Origin: Dehalococcoidia bacterium
GTDB taxonomy: Bacteria > Chloroflexota > Dehalococcoidia > Lucifugimonadales > UBA3495
Assembly (NCBI GenBank): GCA_012959605.1
Contig: DUCU01000032.1
Coordinates: 70,455-134,454 of the forward strand
DNA length: 64,000 bases
Reading direction: 5' to 3'
Shown here: positions 43,871 through 52,514 of the stretch, one piece after another
Layout: every line of letters begins with the position of its first letter
Position numbering within the stretch: position 1 is the stretch's first letter
Position numbers and translations under genes: made by a program
Notes under the pieces: generated by a model
Databases searched by the model: none
Seen by the model: the letters and a program-made list of their open reading frames with translations, nothing else
What the model was told of the DNA's origin: nothing

Positions 43871-43892
43871 TCATCCTGAGCCTGTCGAAGGA
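43871..43892. repeat. Dispersed repeat core of the TCATCCTGAGCCTGTCGAAGG type
   Basis: The 22 bases from 43871 match the widespread intergenic core in which CTGAGC and GTCGAAGG flank a CT step. A further CTCATTCCGC lies just before it. It is a single copy in this window and unrelated in sequence to the element at 1647 beyond the shared CATTC/CTGAG form. Confidence 0.5.
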
Positions 43893-43902
43893 CCTGTTCT
43901 CC

Positions 43903-44838
43903 TTAACCGTTCTTCTCGGCGTCCAGAATCGCCTTGATGGCAGCTTCGTCAGCCCGAACCTCTACTCCGGCCCGCTCTTCCTGTAGCAGCATTGCCACCC
44001 TGGAATCACGGTCGCCCCAGCCCCGGTTGATAGCCTCGGTCATCTCCGCCAAAGCCAGGTTGGCCAGGCGCATGGGAACGTCATATTCCCGACCCACGGA
44101 AACAGCAAGATCCACGTCTTTACGGGCCAGGTTCAGCGCGAAGTCCGGCGGGTCGAACTTCCCGGGCAGCAGATGCTCCGCCAGACCTTCAAACGTTCCG
44201 CGTCGGCCCTGTGCTCCCTTCCGCACCGCCTGCCATAGAGCCAGAGGCTCCACACCGGCTTTGACGCCCATTGTGAATACCTCCGCCAGGGCTGCCTGCA
44301 CTACGTATCCCGCGCAGTTGTGCACCAACTTGGCCACCGCACCGCTGCCGATTGGGCCAACGTAATAGGCCTGGTCACCGATCGCATCCAAAACGGGTTT
44401 GCAGCGGTCGAAAACATCCTTGTCGCCACCAACCCAGATGGCTAGCCGACCACTCTCTGCGCCTCTGGGGCCGCCGCTTACAGGGGCGTCCAGAACTTCT
44501 ATGCCGCGCGCCGCTGCTTCCGCGTGTATCTTGCGAATCATGCCGGGGGTGCTGGTACTCAGGTCAAAATAGACTTTGCCTGCGCTCATCCCTTCCATGA
44601 TGCCCGACTCGCCCAAAGCCACTGCTTCCACCTGCGTGGGGCCAGGCAGCGATGTGAAAACAATCTCCGATTGCTCAGCCACTGCTTTCGGGTTATCGGC
44701 CCACGTAGCGCCGGCTTCCAGATGACGCGCGGCCGCAGCCTGGTTGATGTCATGTACAACCAGCTCATTACCGCCGTTCAGGGCGTTGTAGGCCATGTGC
44801 CCGCCCATGGTGCCAAGTCCAATAAACCCTACCTTCAT
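43903..44838 (-). CDS. Beta-hydroxyacid (3-hydroxyisobutyrate-type) dehydrogenase
   Basis: NAD(P)-dependent 3-hydroxyacid dehydrogenase of the 3-hydroxyisobutyrate/6-phosphogluconate family, 311 aa. Seen: GLGTMGGHMA Rossmann loop (7-16), substrate motif DAPVSGGPRGAESG (117-130), the catalytic Lys in AVAKLVHN (near 170) and a C-terminal helical domain. The exact acid (hydroxyisobutyrate, tartronate semialdehyde, succinate semialdehyde) is not decided by these motifs. GAGGAAGA precedes the ATG. Stands alone, convergent on gcvPB. Confidence 0.9.
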   Translation of the reverse strand: MKVGFIGLGTMGGHMAYNALNGGNELVVHDINQAAAARHLEAGATWADNPKAVAEQSEIVFTSLPGPTQVEAVALGESGIMEGMSAGKVYFDLSTSTPGMIRKIHAEAAARGIEVLDAPVSGGPRGAESGRLAIWVGGDKDVFDRCKPVLDAIGDQAYYVGPIGSGAVAKLVHNCAGYVVQAALAEVFTMGVKAGVEPLALWQAVRKGAQGRRGTFEGLAEHLLPGKFDPPDFALNLARKDVDLAVSVGREYDVPMRLANLALAEMTEAINRGWGDRDSRVAMLLQEERAGVEVRADEAAIKAILDAEKNG

Positions 44839-44994
44839 TCTTCCTCCGCAGCGGGAACCCCGCGCAATTTATTCACTTTTAATCGTGGATAACATAGCAT
44901 GGTCAGCTGCACATGCACCACCGAAGCCATAACACTTGAGGTGCGCTAGAATGTAGTCACAAATAATCAGGCTAAAACTGGAGCGTAACCGAGC

Positions 44995-45969
44995 ATGGTG
45001 GAACATCAGGAAAAACTGTGGACATTTGATGCGGTGGAAGCGGGGCAGATTGGTAACGAAACTACCGTAGAAATTACTGCGGAAAATATCGCTGGGTACG
45101 CCCGAATTGCGTTGAACTCTGACCCCTTTTACCAGTCGGGCGGCAGCGACCTGGTTGCCATGCCGACCATGGTGATGTCTTACGCACCGCTGCTCCGAGA
45201 AGAGATTGCAGACGCCAACGGGTTTGTCGCCTTTGAAGTTTCCGAGACAGCCCGCAGTCAAACTCCGTTCGCCAAATGCGAAGCTCGTTGGTTCTTGCCG
45301 GTGATGCCTGGGGATGTCATCACCGGACGCCGAAAGGTGCTGGAGAAGTACGAGCGTCGGGGCAGCAAGTTTGTCACCTTCCGGGTGGAGGCCATCAACC
45401 AGCGGGGCGAGAAGGCCGCTGAGTACGACTACACCTGCATTTTTGAGTACGCCAAGGGGCAGCGAACTGTTCCGGCCAAAAACGACGGCCCTTCATCTAA
45501 GGCCACTCCAGAAACACCGCAGTCATCTAACTCTGGCTTTTTGGAATTCAACTCGGCGTCCATCGGTAACGTTTTAGCAGAGTTGGCAATCACCGAGAGC
45601 GAAGAAATCATGATTCGGAAGAACGATTTCCGCCTAGCTGGCCGCAAGAATGACAGCAACATCCACACCGATGAGGATTTTGCCAAACAGAACATCTTTG
45701 CCGGCGTGACTAACTCGGGTCCTGCCACCATGTCCTACGTAGACCAGAACCTGGCGATGTCCTTCCCTGTCAGCAGTTTTTATTCGGGCGGCAGCTTACT
45801 CATGCGGGCTATCACACCCTTCCGAGGCGGCGACACAGTCACCTTTCAAGGCGAAATAACTGGCAAGAGCGAAGAAGGCGGCAAGAAGCTGCTGGAAGTC
45901 CGTGTCAAAGGTATCAACCAGCGGGGCGAGTTGGTCAGCCTATCAGACGCTAGTCTCCCGTTCGCGTAA
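44995..45969 (+). CDS. Double-hotdog MaoC-like dehydratase
   Basis: Single chain of 324 aa with two hotdog domains (about 1-155 and 195-324), joined by a Ser/Pro-rich linker (160-180). Seen: first half with the degenerate NSDPFYQSGGS active loop, second half with NIHTDEDFAKQ followed by FAGVTNSGPATMSYV, the standard catalytic hydratase turn. Fused counterpart of the split hotdog pairs at 17818/18275 and 57578/57982. Probable enoyl-CoA hydratase. Confidence 0.85.
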   Translation: MVEHQEKLWTFDAVEAGQIGNETTVEITAENIAGYARIALNSDPFYQSGGSDLVAMPTMVMSYAPLLREEIADANGFVAFEVSETARSQTPFAKCEARWFLPVMPGDVITGRRKVLEKYERRGSKFVTFRVEAINQRGEKAAEYDYTCIFEYAKGQRTVPAKNDGPSSKATPETPQSSNSGFLEFNSASIGNVLAELAITESEEIMIRKNDFRLAGRKNDSNIHTDEDFAKQNIFAGVTNSGPATMSYVDQNLAMSFPVSSFYSGGSLLMRAITPFRGGDTVTFQGEITGKSEEGGKKLLEVRVKGINQRGELVSLSDASLPFA

Positions 45970-45972
45970 CCC

Positions 45973-46395
45973 CTACCTAAGCTTCCCGTACACTCGATCG
46001 GGCTTGACCAGGACTATCACTGCGTCTTGTTTAACCATAGCTTGGTCGTATTCTTCCCAGTCTGGGTGGTCTTTATCGCCACAGACGCGAAAGACTTCGC
46101 GGAGTTCCACTCGCATTTTTTCCGGGTCAGTGTTGTGGTAGTCCATCAGCGTCGCTTGGCCCTCAACCACCGCACACGTGCGCCAGTTTTCAGTCACCGA
46201 CATCACGGTACAGCGAGGATCCCTCCGCAGATTGCGGACCTTGGCCGAGGTGCCGTTCACGATTACAAAAGCGGCGTTCCCTTGATAGGCCCCACAGACC
46301 ACTATGCTGGAATGACCGGCCCCATTGGCCTGGAATGTCGTTATCACTCCGCGGTGATTGGTTTCAAAATGGCTCTGAACGTCTTTGAACTCCAT
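45973..46395 (-). CDS. PPOX-class F420-dependent protein
   Basis: Split-barrel flavin/F420-binding protein, 140 aa from ATG 46395, where AGGTG gives a ribosome site. The frame is open 42 codons upstream but unlike the family. Seen: NHRGVITTFQ, SAKVRNLRRDPRCTVMSV and EWEEYD-like ending, typical of F420-linked PPOX proteins. Second member in the window, not closely related to 36682. Confidence 0.83.
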   Translation of the reverse strand: MEFKDVQSHFETNHRGVITTFQANGAGHSSIVVCGAYQGNAAFVIVNGTSAKVRNLRRDPRCTVMSVTENWRTCAVVEGQATLMDYHNTDPEKMRVELREVFRVCGDKDHPDWEEYDQAMVKQDAVIVLVKPDRVYGKLR

Positions 46396-46521
46396 AACTG
46401 CACCTCGCTGAATTTTCCTGGGCTGAATCATTCCTGAATCCTGTTGGTAGTACTTTACGGCATTTGGTATACCATAGCAGCCATTGAATCGACACGCGAG
46501 ACCAGGCACGGGGGTGTTCAC

Positions 46522-47328
46522 TTGGAATATCGGGAATTGGGCAACACTGGCGAGATGGTGCCGGAGATTGGCCTAGGCACCTGGAGATATAAGGGCGGGC
46601 CAGAACCACTGCAAAAGGGCATCGACCTGGGCGCGTATCTGATCGACACCGCCGAGATGTACAAGACCGAAGATGCGGTAGGCGCCGCGATTAAAGACCG
46701 GCGTGACAAAGTATTTTTGGCCACCAAAGTCCTAGGCAGCAACCTTCGTCACGATGACGTCCTACGGGCTGCGGAAAAGAGCCTACGCCTGCTCAATGAC
46801 AATGTTATCGACCTCTACCAGATTCACTGGTCCGACCGGTCGGTGCCCATCGCTGAGACCATGGGAGCCATGGAGGATTTGGTGACGCGGGGAATGGTGC
46901 GCTACATCGGAGTAAGCAACTTCTCAGTTGCCGAGATGCAAGACGCGCAACAGGTCATGACCAACAACCCAATCGTCTCCAACCAAGTGCTCTACAACCT
47001 CAAACGCAGAGATATCGAGTACGACCTGATTCCTTATTGTGTGGACAACGACGTCACCATCATTGCATACACTCCCCTGGCTGACGGATCGCTTTCAGGA
47101 AAGTCACGCTACCGACCCGACAAGGGCGGCTTGGTTCTAATGCGGGTGGCCGAAGAAGTGGGCAAGACAGCGGCGCAGGTGGCCCTCAACTGGTGCCTGT
47201 CCCGACCCAACGTAATTGTCATACCCAAGACCAACAGCGTCGCCCGCACAATAGAAAATTGCGAGGCATCGAGCTGGTTACTCACTGCCGAACAAGTCGC
47301 CGCGCTAGACGAGGCTTTCCCCCTCTAA
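46522..47328 (+). CDS. Aldo/keto reductase
   Basis: NADPH-dependent carbonyl reductase, 268 aa from TTG 46522 (GGGGGTG upstream; the frame continues 26 codons further up). Seen: LGLGTW, catalytic tetrad D and Y in DTAEMYKTE, K in FLATKVLG, H in DLYQIHWSD, and the C-terminal cofactor segment IPKTNSVARTIEN. A normal TIM-barrel length. Convergent on the MFS gene with a four-base overlap. Confidence 0.92.
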   Translation: MEYRELGNTGEMVPEIGLGTWRYKGGPEPLQKGIDLGAYLIDTAEMYKTEDAVGAAIKDRRDKVFLATKVLGSNLRHDDVLRAAEKSLRLLNDNVIDLYQIHWSDRSVPIAETMGAMEDLVTRGMVRYIGVSNFSVAEMQDAQQVMTNNPIVSNQVLYNLKRRDIEYDLIPYCVDNDVTIIAYTPLADGSLSGKSRYRPDKGGLVLMRVAEEVGKTAAQVALNWCLSRPNVIVIPKTNSVARTIENCEASSWLLTAEQVAALDEAFPL

Positions 47329-48833
47329 GGTTCTCGTTTACCTCGTGCCATGCCCAGCGCTGGCACGATTGCGATTACTGAGATCAGGGAAGCTGTCAGG
47401 AAGAACCGTTGGAACAGTTCAAGTCCCGCGTTGTTAACGTTGGATGAGTACTCAGCAGCACGGGCTTCAAAGACGGTGGTTTCCTCTCCCGCCAGCGAAA
47501 AGGGAAACTCCAGCCCGGCGGTGAGCCCCTGAAAATGCTCCACTCCCCAGGCTGACAGGGTAGCCAAGCCAAGTGTCATGCCCATCATGCGAGAGACTAC
47601 CACCAACGACGCCGCTGTCCCTCGATAGTCGTCGTCTGCCGAACTGAGCGCCTGCACGGTAATTGGCGCAATCACCAGGCCAAACCCGAACCCGGCAATC
47701 AGCAGATGGATCGTCAACGCCGGGTCAGCGATACCCAACTCCCAACCGCTGGCCAAGAACATGCCAACCGCCATCATCGCCAACCCAACCACGGTCAGCG
47801 GACTAGAACCAAATCGGTTGACCATCAACCCCCCAGCCACTGCCCCCAACGGGATGGCGCCGGTCAAACGCAGCAACCAGAGTGCCCCGGTAAAGGGCGA
47901 TTTTCCCATGACGGTGTTGGCCATCAGCGGCACAGTCACCATGGCAACAATCAATGCCACACCCACGAGCACCTGGGTCAAATTGGACGTTAAAAACGAC
48001 CAGGAACGAAACAATGCTGGAGCTAGCAATGGCTGATACGCCCTGGCTTCAACCAAAACCAGCAAAGCAACCAGACCGACGCCTACTGCCGCCAATAAGA
48101 ACGGATACGGCGAATCTAAGGTGAAGAGGCTGGTCCGAGACAGAGCAAGCGAGAGCGCCAACAGCGCGGCTACCAGGACTACCCCACCCATGTAGTCCAC
48201 TTTGGCTGTTACGTCACGGCGATTGGGCAGCCAGAATAAGGCGGCAAAAATCACCGCGCTCTGAGGCACGTTCAGCCAGAAGATCCAACGCCAGTTCAAG
48301 GCTTCAACTATCGTCCCGCCGTAGGCCGGACCCAACATAGATCCGGCTTCCGCAGATCCTCCGACGATTCCTAGCGCCAATCCTCTCTGCCCTTTGGGAA
48401 CAAGGGTGGTGGCCAGGGCCATGCCGATGGGGACAGTTGCGCCGCCGCCCACCGCTTGTATGACCCTCGCACCGACCATCCACTCGAGACTTGATGAGAC
48501 TGCCACTAGGCAAGTACCGATACAAAAGACTACTAATGAAGCCTGATAGACACGTGGGTAGCCGTAAACGTCGCCCAGGCGGCCGATCAAGGGCATGGCC
48601 ACAGTGTACCCAAGCAGATAGGCGGTGATGATCCAAGAGACTCGGTCCAATTGGGTTATGGGGATTTTCAGATCCAGCATCACACTGGGCAGCGCCGTCA
48701 CCACCACCGTCTGATCAAGGGCGGTGATGAATGTCCCAAGGCCGATAATTGCCAGGACAAACGGAATTGGCAGTTCTCGGTCTTTTCCCAGCATTGCTAT
48801 GGCTTTAACCCTAGTGATCGTCCGGCGGTTCAA
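47325..48833 (-). CDS. DHA2-family MFS transporter (P55/EmrB-like)
   Basis: Proton-driven exporter with 14 predicted membrane spans, 502 aa. Seen: motif A GRLGDVYGYPRVYQ, motif C GSMLGPAYGGTIVE, and TALDQTVVVTALP in helix 1, all of the EmrB/QacA type. The start is unclear: TTG 48833 overlaps the preceding lipoprotein gene by 23 bases; ATG 48794 is an alternative. The order LprG-like lipoprotein then DHA2 transporter matches the Rv1411c-Rv1410c (LprG-P55) operon of mycobacteria, which moves triacylated lipids outward. Confidence 0.9.
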   Translation of the reverse strand: MNRRTITRVKAIAMLGKDRELPIPFVLAIIGLGTFITALDQTVVVTALPSVMLDLKIPITQLDRVSWIITAYLLGYTVAMPLIGRLGDVYGYPRVYQASLVVFCIGTCLVAVSSSLEWMVGARVIQAVGGGATVPIGMALATTLVPKGQRGLALGIVGGSAEAGSMLGPAYGGTIVEALNWRWIFWLNVPQSAVIFAALFWLPNRRDVTAKVDYMGGVVLVAALLALSLALSRTSLFTLDSPYPFLLAAVGVGLVALLVLVEARAYQPLLAPALFRSWSFLTSNLTQVLVGVALIVAMVTVPLMANTVMGKSPFTGALWLLRLTGAIPLGAVAGGLMVNRFGSSPLTVVGLAMMAVGMFLASGWELGIADPALTIHLLIAGFGFGLVIAPITVQALSSADDDYRGTAASLVVVSRMMGMTLGLATLSAWGVEHFQGLTAGLEFPFSLAGEETTVFEARAAEYSSNVNNAGLELFQRFFLTASLISVIAIVPALGMARGKREP

Positions 48834-49536
48834 TCACCACCGGCTGGTTGATATCTTCAAGGATCAATTGGCGAACAGTGTTTTTTTCATCAGTAGGCAC
48901 GACTCGGCCAATTATATGCACCTGCTGTAAAAGGCCTTGGCTCTGGTCCAACCAAAGCTCAAGCTGAACCGGAAATCCCTGCCCCGCTCCAGGCACCAAT
49001 TCTGAAAGGTCTTCAGAGGCTATTTGGCCCTTGATGTAAAGTGTATCCAAATCGCCTCGTCGTTCTTCACCAATGACCATGGGTCCTTGTACCGCTTCTA
49101 CGATGTCGGCGAGGGTCTGCCCCAAGCCGGAGAGATTAAAGGGGAGACTGTCGGCGGAGATTTGATTCCAACGTCCGCTGAGGATATTGGTCATGTAGGC
49201 CGTGTCATCAATAGTGATGATGCTGATCTCAATGTACGACTTGGGAAACTCCGATTCCGCTTCAATCGTAACGCTGAACCGGCCGGGGATCGACACCTCT
49301 CCCGAGACCTTGGTCATAAGGACTCCAGGAACCAATATTGTGCTGCCTTCCAAATGGTCCAGGGTAAATGATGCCGATTCCAAGGCCAACAATTGGGCCA
49401 CGGCCTGACTCATCGCTGGACCAGGGTCGATGTCAGAAAATTCCGCCTGGGTAGTGCGATCCGAGCCACAGGCAACCAACAAAACGGCCACCATCAACGC
49501 AACAATTAGAAGCTTGTACCTTAGTTCCACGACCAA
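48811..49536 (-). CDS. LppX/LprG-family lipoprotein
   Basis: Membrane-anchored lipid-carrier-like protein, 241 aa. Seen: signal and lipobox AVLLVAC23, then a single beta-sheet/helix cup of the LppX_LprAFG family, with SASFTLDHLEGSTILVPG and VSIPGRFSVTIEAE, WNQISADSLPFNLSGLGQTLADIV, and LYIKGQIASEDLSELVPGA as in that fold. Members bind acylated lipids in the cavity. The gene overlaps both neighbours: the propeller stop and the MFS start, so the three are one operon. Confidence 0.8.
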   Translation of the reverse strand: MVVELRYKLLIVALMVAVLLVACGSDRTTQAEFSDIDPGPAMSQAVAQLLALESASFTLDHLEGSTILVPGVLMTKVSGEVSIPGRFSVTIEAESEFPKSYIEISIITIDDTAYMTNILSGRWNQISADSLPFNLSGLGQTLADIVEAVQGPMVIGEERRGDLDTLYIKGQIASEDLSELVPGAGQGFPVQLELWLDQSQGLLQQVHIIGRVVPTDEKNTVRQLILEDINQPVVIEPPDDH

Positions 49537-50750
49537 ACAGCCAGAACGCCTGCACCCAAATCGCAGGGTCCTTCATCGCCTTCTACATCCAACACGTAGA
49601 CGCGGTCGCCTGTGGGGGTGCGCCCGTTATTTCTCAGAGCCACTTTTCCCTTGGTGCCAGCCACAACCAGCCACTTTCCGTCCGGGGACCACGGAGAATG
49701 CGAGTAGGCATACTGATCAAAAAAACTGAGCATAATGAATACTTCAGATGATGGCTGGAAGCTGAACAATCGCTTGTTATCGGAGCCGTCGCTGGGAGAT
49801 ACCACCCACTCCAGTTCCTGTTCTTGGGCGTTCACCGATACCCAAGCCAGCTTGTCGCCAGCCGGGGACCAGAAAAACGCCCAGACCTCACTAGAGCCAG
49901 CACCAGAGGTTAACGTAGTTACCAGGCCACCGTCCAGAGGCACCAACATCAACCGGTCAAAGAGGGGGGCCCTGGGGTTCGACTGGTCGGCCACTGCCAA
50001 CTGTGTACCGTCCGGTGACCACATAAATGCGGCATTGGGTCCAACCTCAATCAATTTCTTGCCTTGATTGAGGTTGTTGGTGGCTGAGATGTAGAGTGCA
50101 ATCTCTGAGTCTCCTTCATCCACATAAGCCAGACTAGCGCCATCTGGCGAGATTGCCAAAGCACGAAAATTGCCCGGTGACCGGAACGACTCACGAGGAC
50201 CATCTTTCATCAGTGGTTTGGCCCAAATAATCTCCGGGCCAAGATGGATCGCCATCGCTTGAGCGTCGTTTGACCACTGGTAATACAGCGGTGCACCCCG
50301 ATCGATTACTCCAGGAGAGTTCCCGGTCACTCCATCCCACACGAAAAGGGAGAGACCTTCTGGAGTAGAAGCCAAGAAGGACAGTTGATCACCGGTTGGC
50401 GCCCAGTAGATGTAGTGCGGGGCACCCTCAGCAACCAGTCCAGCCAGACCGTTTTCATAAATTGTCTCGCTACGGCCGGTCATCGAGTCCATCACTTCTA
50501 CTGAGATGTCCGACCCATCTGTTTCGAGAGTAACTTTTGAAACAGCCAATTTAGTCCCGTCAGCAGACCAGGTTGGCCAGGTATAGTACTCATTCATTTG
50601 GAATGGCTGGGCCTGAATACCTCCGCCTGAACTCGGATCTGGAATGTCACTTTGAGCTTGACGGCTCCCAGTCAGCTGGGAGAGACCATTCCCGTCTGGG
50701 TCCACCGTAAATAGGTTGCCATTGGGACTAACGTACGCTATCCGGTTCAC
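49521..50750 (-). CDS. TolB-like beta-propeller protein (signal separated by a stop)
   Basis: Beta-propeller of 409 aa built from about six WD40/TolB-type repeats (MWSPDGTQLAVA, AISPDGASLAYV, FWSPAGDKLAWV, SPWSPDGKWLVV). The GTG start at 50750 has GGTGGAG nine to twelve bases upstream. In the same frame, just before it, lies TAG 50751-50753 and then codons for a lipoprotein signal (see the entry at 50751). So the protein is either cytoplasmic by restart or, more likely, a secreted lipoprotein whose frame was broken. It overlaps the LprG-like gene by 16 bases. Confidence 0.8.
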   Translation of the reverse strand: MNRIAYVSPNGNLFTVDPDGNGLSQLTGSRQAQSDIPDPSSGGGIQAQPFQMNEYYTWPTWSADGTKLAVSKVTLETDGSDISVEVMDSMTGRSETIYENGLAGLVAEGAPHYIYWAPTGDQLSFLASTPEGLSLFVWDGVTGNSPGVIDRGAPLYYQWSNDAQAMAIHLGPEIIWAKPLMKDGPRESFRSPGNFRALAISPDGASLAYVDEGDSEIALYISATNNLNQGKKLIEVGPNAAFMWSPDGTQLAVADQSNPRAPLFDRLMLVPLDGGLVTTLTSGAGSSEVWAFFWSPAGDKLAWVSVNAQEQELEWVVSPSDGSDNKRLFSFQPSSEVFIMLSFFDQYAYSHSPWSPDGKWLVVAGTKGKVALRNNGRTPTGDRVYVLDVEGDEGPCDLGAGVLAVWSWN

Positions 50751-50891
50751 CTAATCGATCTCTCCACCAGTTTTATTATCTAATTGCTCGGCAATTGTCG
50801 GCATTGGAACGCTAGTAGAGCCAGAGCAAGAAACAACCACTATTCCAAGCAGACCAGCTAGATAAATTAGATTAATTCTCGCATCAAGAAT
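50751..50891 (-). pseudogene. Detached lipoprotein signal segment upstream of the propeller
   Basis: In frame with the propeller gene, the 46 codons 50754-50891 encode a hydrophobic stretch with lipobox (YLAGLLGIVVVSC-SGS) followed by a short linker ending GGEID and TAG. There is no ATG/GTG/TTG start in frame, only ATT 50889-50891; an ATG at 50882-50884 is one frame off. Reads as the broken 5' end of the propeller gene, though a separate 42-aa lipopeptide is possible. Confidence 0.55.
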
Positions 50892-51217
50892 TTACGCCCA
50901 ATCCACTTCTACGTTACGACTAATTTAGGATAACACCACAGTTGTTGCGCTGTGGGCAACTATTTGGTTCAAGTGGATAACCAGAGACGATCCAGATTTT
51001 AACCTGGGATAAATCTGTTTGCCTTACTTTCATTCTCAAATTTAACAACCACGCGCCTTGATTCATTCTCAACTGTTTAAATGGTTATCAACATAGTTTA
51101 TTGACCACTCCATGTTAAAATACATCTACTCAACCATTTACCAGGCGCACCCATGCCTATCTATCAACTAATCCACTCTCTTATGACTATTACTGTTCTA
51201 CTAAATAAATAAATTCG
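50892..51217. other. 326-base AT-rich gap before obg
   Basis: Visibly richer in A/T than the flanking genes. Two DnaA-box-like sequences are present: TTATCCACT (minus strand, 50972-50980) and TTATCAACA (51085-51093). Promoters for obg (plus) and the propeller operon (minus) must lie here, but no clear -35/-10 pair is seen. No RNA gene. Confidence 0.45.
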
Positions 51218-52501
51218 ATGATTGATACAGTTAGATTAAATATCAACGCTGGATCCGGTGGAAACGGATGCAGCAGCTTTCTCCGCGAGAAATACCGACC
51301 AAAAGGTGGTCCCAATGGGGGCGATGGTGGGGATGGTGGAAGTGCGTATATTGTCGGTGATTCATCGATCAATACTTTGTTGCATATCAAGTTCAACAGT
51401 ACGATTTATGTCATTCATGGCGGACACGGCGGAGGCAAGAATAAGCGGGGTGCTAATGGTGATGACAAAAAGATAATGGTTCCAATGGGAACGGTTGTTT
51501 ACCGAATGTATCCGGATGGCGAAAAAGAATATGTTGACGATATTACCACTGAGAATCCCAGGCTTGTAGCTGTGGGTGGTCGCGGTGGTTGGGGTAATTC
51601 CAGATTCGCGAGTGCAACCAACCAGCAACCTGTTCTTGCCCAACGTGGTGAGAAGGGTGAGCGGGTAGTCCTGTTCCTGGAATTGAAGTTGTTGGCCGAT
51701 GTTGGTTTGCTGGCAAAGCCAAATGCAGGCAAGTCGACCTTAATATCAATGTGTTCAGCAGCGAAAGCCAAAGTAGCTGATTATCCCTTTACGACAGTGG
51801 AACCGATATTGGGTGTGGTGAAGGTTGGTCGGAACGACTTTGTTATGATGGAAGTGCCGGGACTGTTGGAAGGAGCACATGAAGGTATTGGGTTGGGTCA
51901 CGAATTTTTGAGACATGCAGAAAGAGCGCGACTTTACGTGCATATGCTGGACGGAATGTCTGAAGATCCGGTGGAGGACTACTTGATGATTAATCAGGAG
52001 TTGGAACAGTTCAACCCTGAGATGGCAAGTAAAAACCAGCTGGTTGTTGTTAACAAGCTTGATGTCACTGAGGTTCGAGAAACTCAGGAAGATCTTAAAG
52101 TTCGTTTGCTGCACGCGATTGGTAACAAGGGTTCCAGTGTGCAATTCATATCTGCTGCCACTGGTGAAGGGGTCGATAAATTGATGGGCAACATCCTGGG
52201 TGCGCTTAACGACCTCCCTAAGGAAGAACCTATAGAAGGCCCCCAAGTCGAACCGATGCGTTTTCGCCCACAGCGATCTTCAACCAAAGAGGCAGTTTGG
52301 AGGGATGCGCGCGGCGTGTACGTAGTAGAGTCAGAATCTATGGAACGTTTGACGGCCTACGCAGATACAAAGGATCAGCGGGTTTTATTGCAACTATGGC
52401 GGGAGATGCGACGCTCCGGCCTGGCCAACTCGCTGATTGACGCTGGGATTGAAGCTGGCGACACCATTCGGTTCGGCGAAGTTGAACTAACTTGGTTCTG
52501 A
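51218..52501 (+). CDS. obg: Obg-family GTPase
   Basis: Essential ribosome-associated GTPase. Seen: 427 aa; glycine-rich Obg fold with GGNGGDGGDGG-like turns at 33-43, G domain with P-loop AKPNAGKST (about 166-175), DYPFTT switch I, VNKLD G4, and the extra C-terminal OCT domain (340-427). The G3 box reads MMEVPGLLEGAHEG, with Glu where the DxPG Asp is expected. Codon use appears less G/C-rich than in neighbours. Head of obg-nadD-pyrE; ATG without a strong ribosome site. Confidence 0.95.
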   Translation: MIDTVRLNINAGSGGNGCSSFLREKYRPKGGPNGGDGGDGGSAYIVGDSSINTLLHIKFNSTIYVIHGGHGGGKNKRGANGDDKKIMVPMGTVVYRMYPDGEKEYVDDITTENPRLVAVGGRGGWGNSRFASATNQQPVLAQRGEKGERVVLFLELKLLADVGLLAKPNAGKSTLISMCSAAKAKVADYPFTTVEPILGVVKVGRNDFVMMEVPGLLEGAHEGIGLGHEFLRHAERARLYVHMLDGMSEDPVEDYLMINQELEQFNPEMASKNQLVVVNKLDVTEVRETQEDLKVRLLHAIGNKGSSVQFISAATGEGVDKLMGNILGALNDLPKEEPIEGPQVEPMRFRPQRSSTKEAVWRDARGVYVVESESMERLTAYADTKDQRVLLQLWREMRRSGLANSLIDAGIEAGDTIRFGEVELTWF

Positions 52502-52514
52502 GCGCCCGCTAGCC

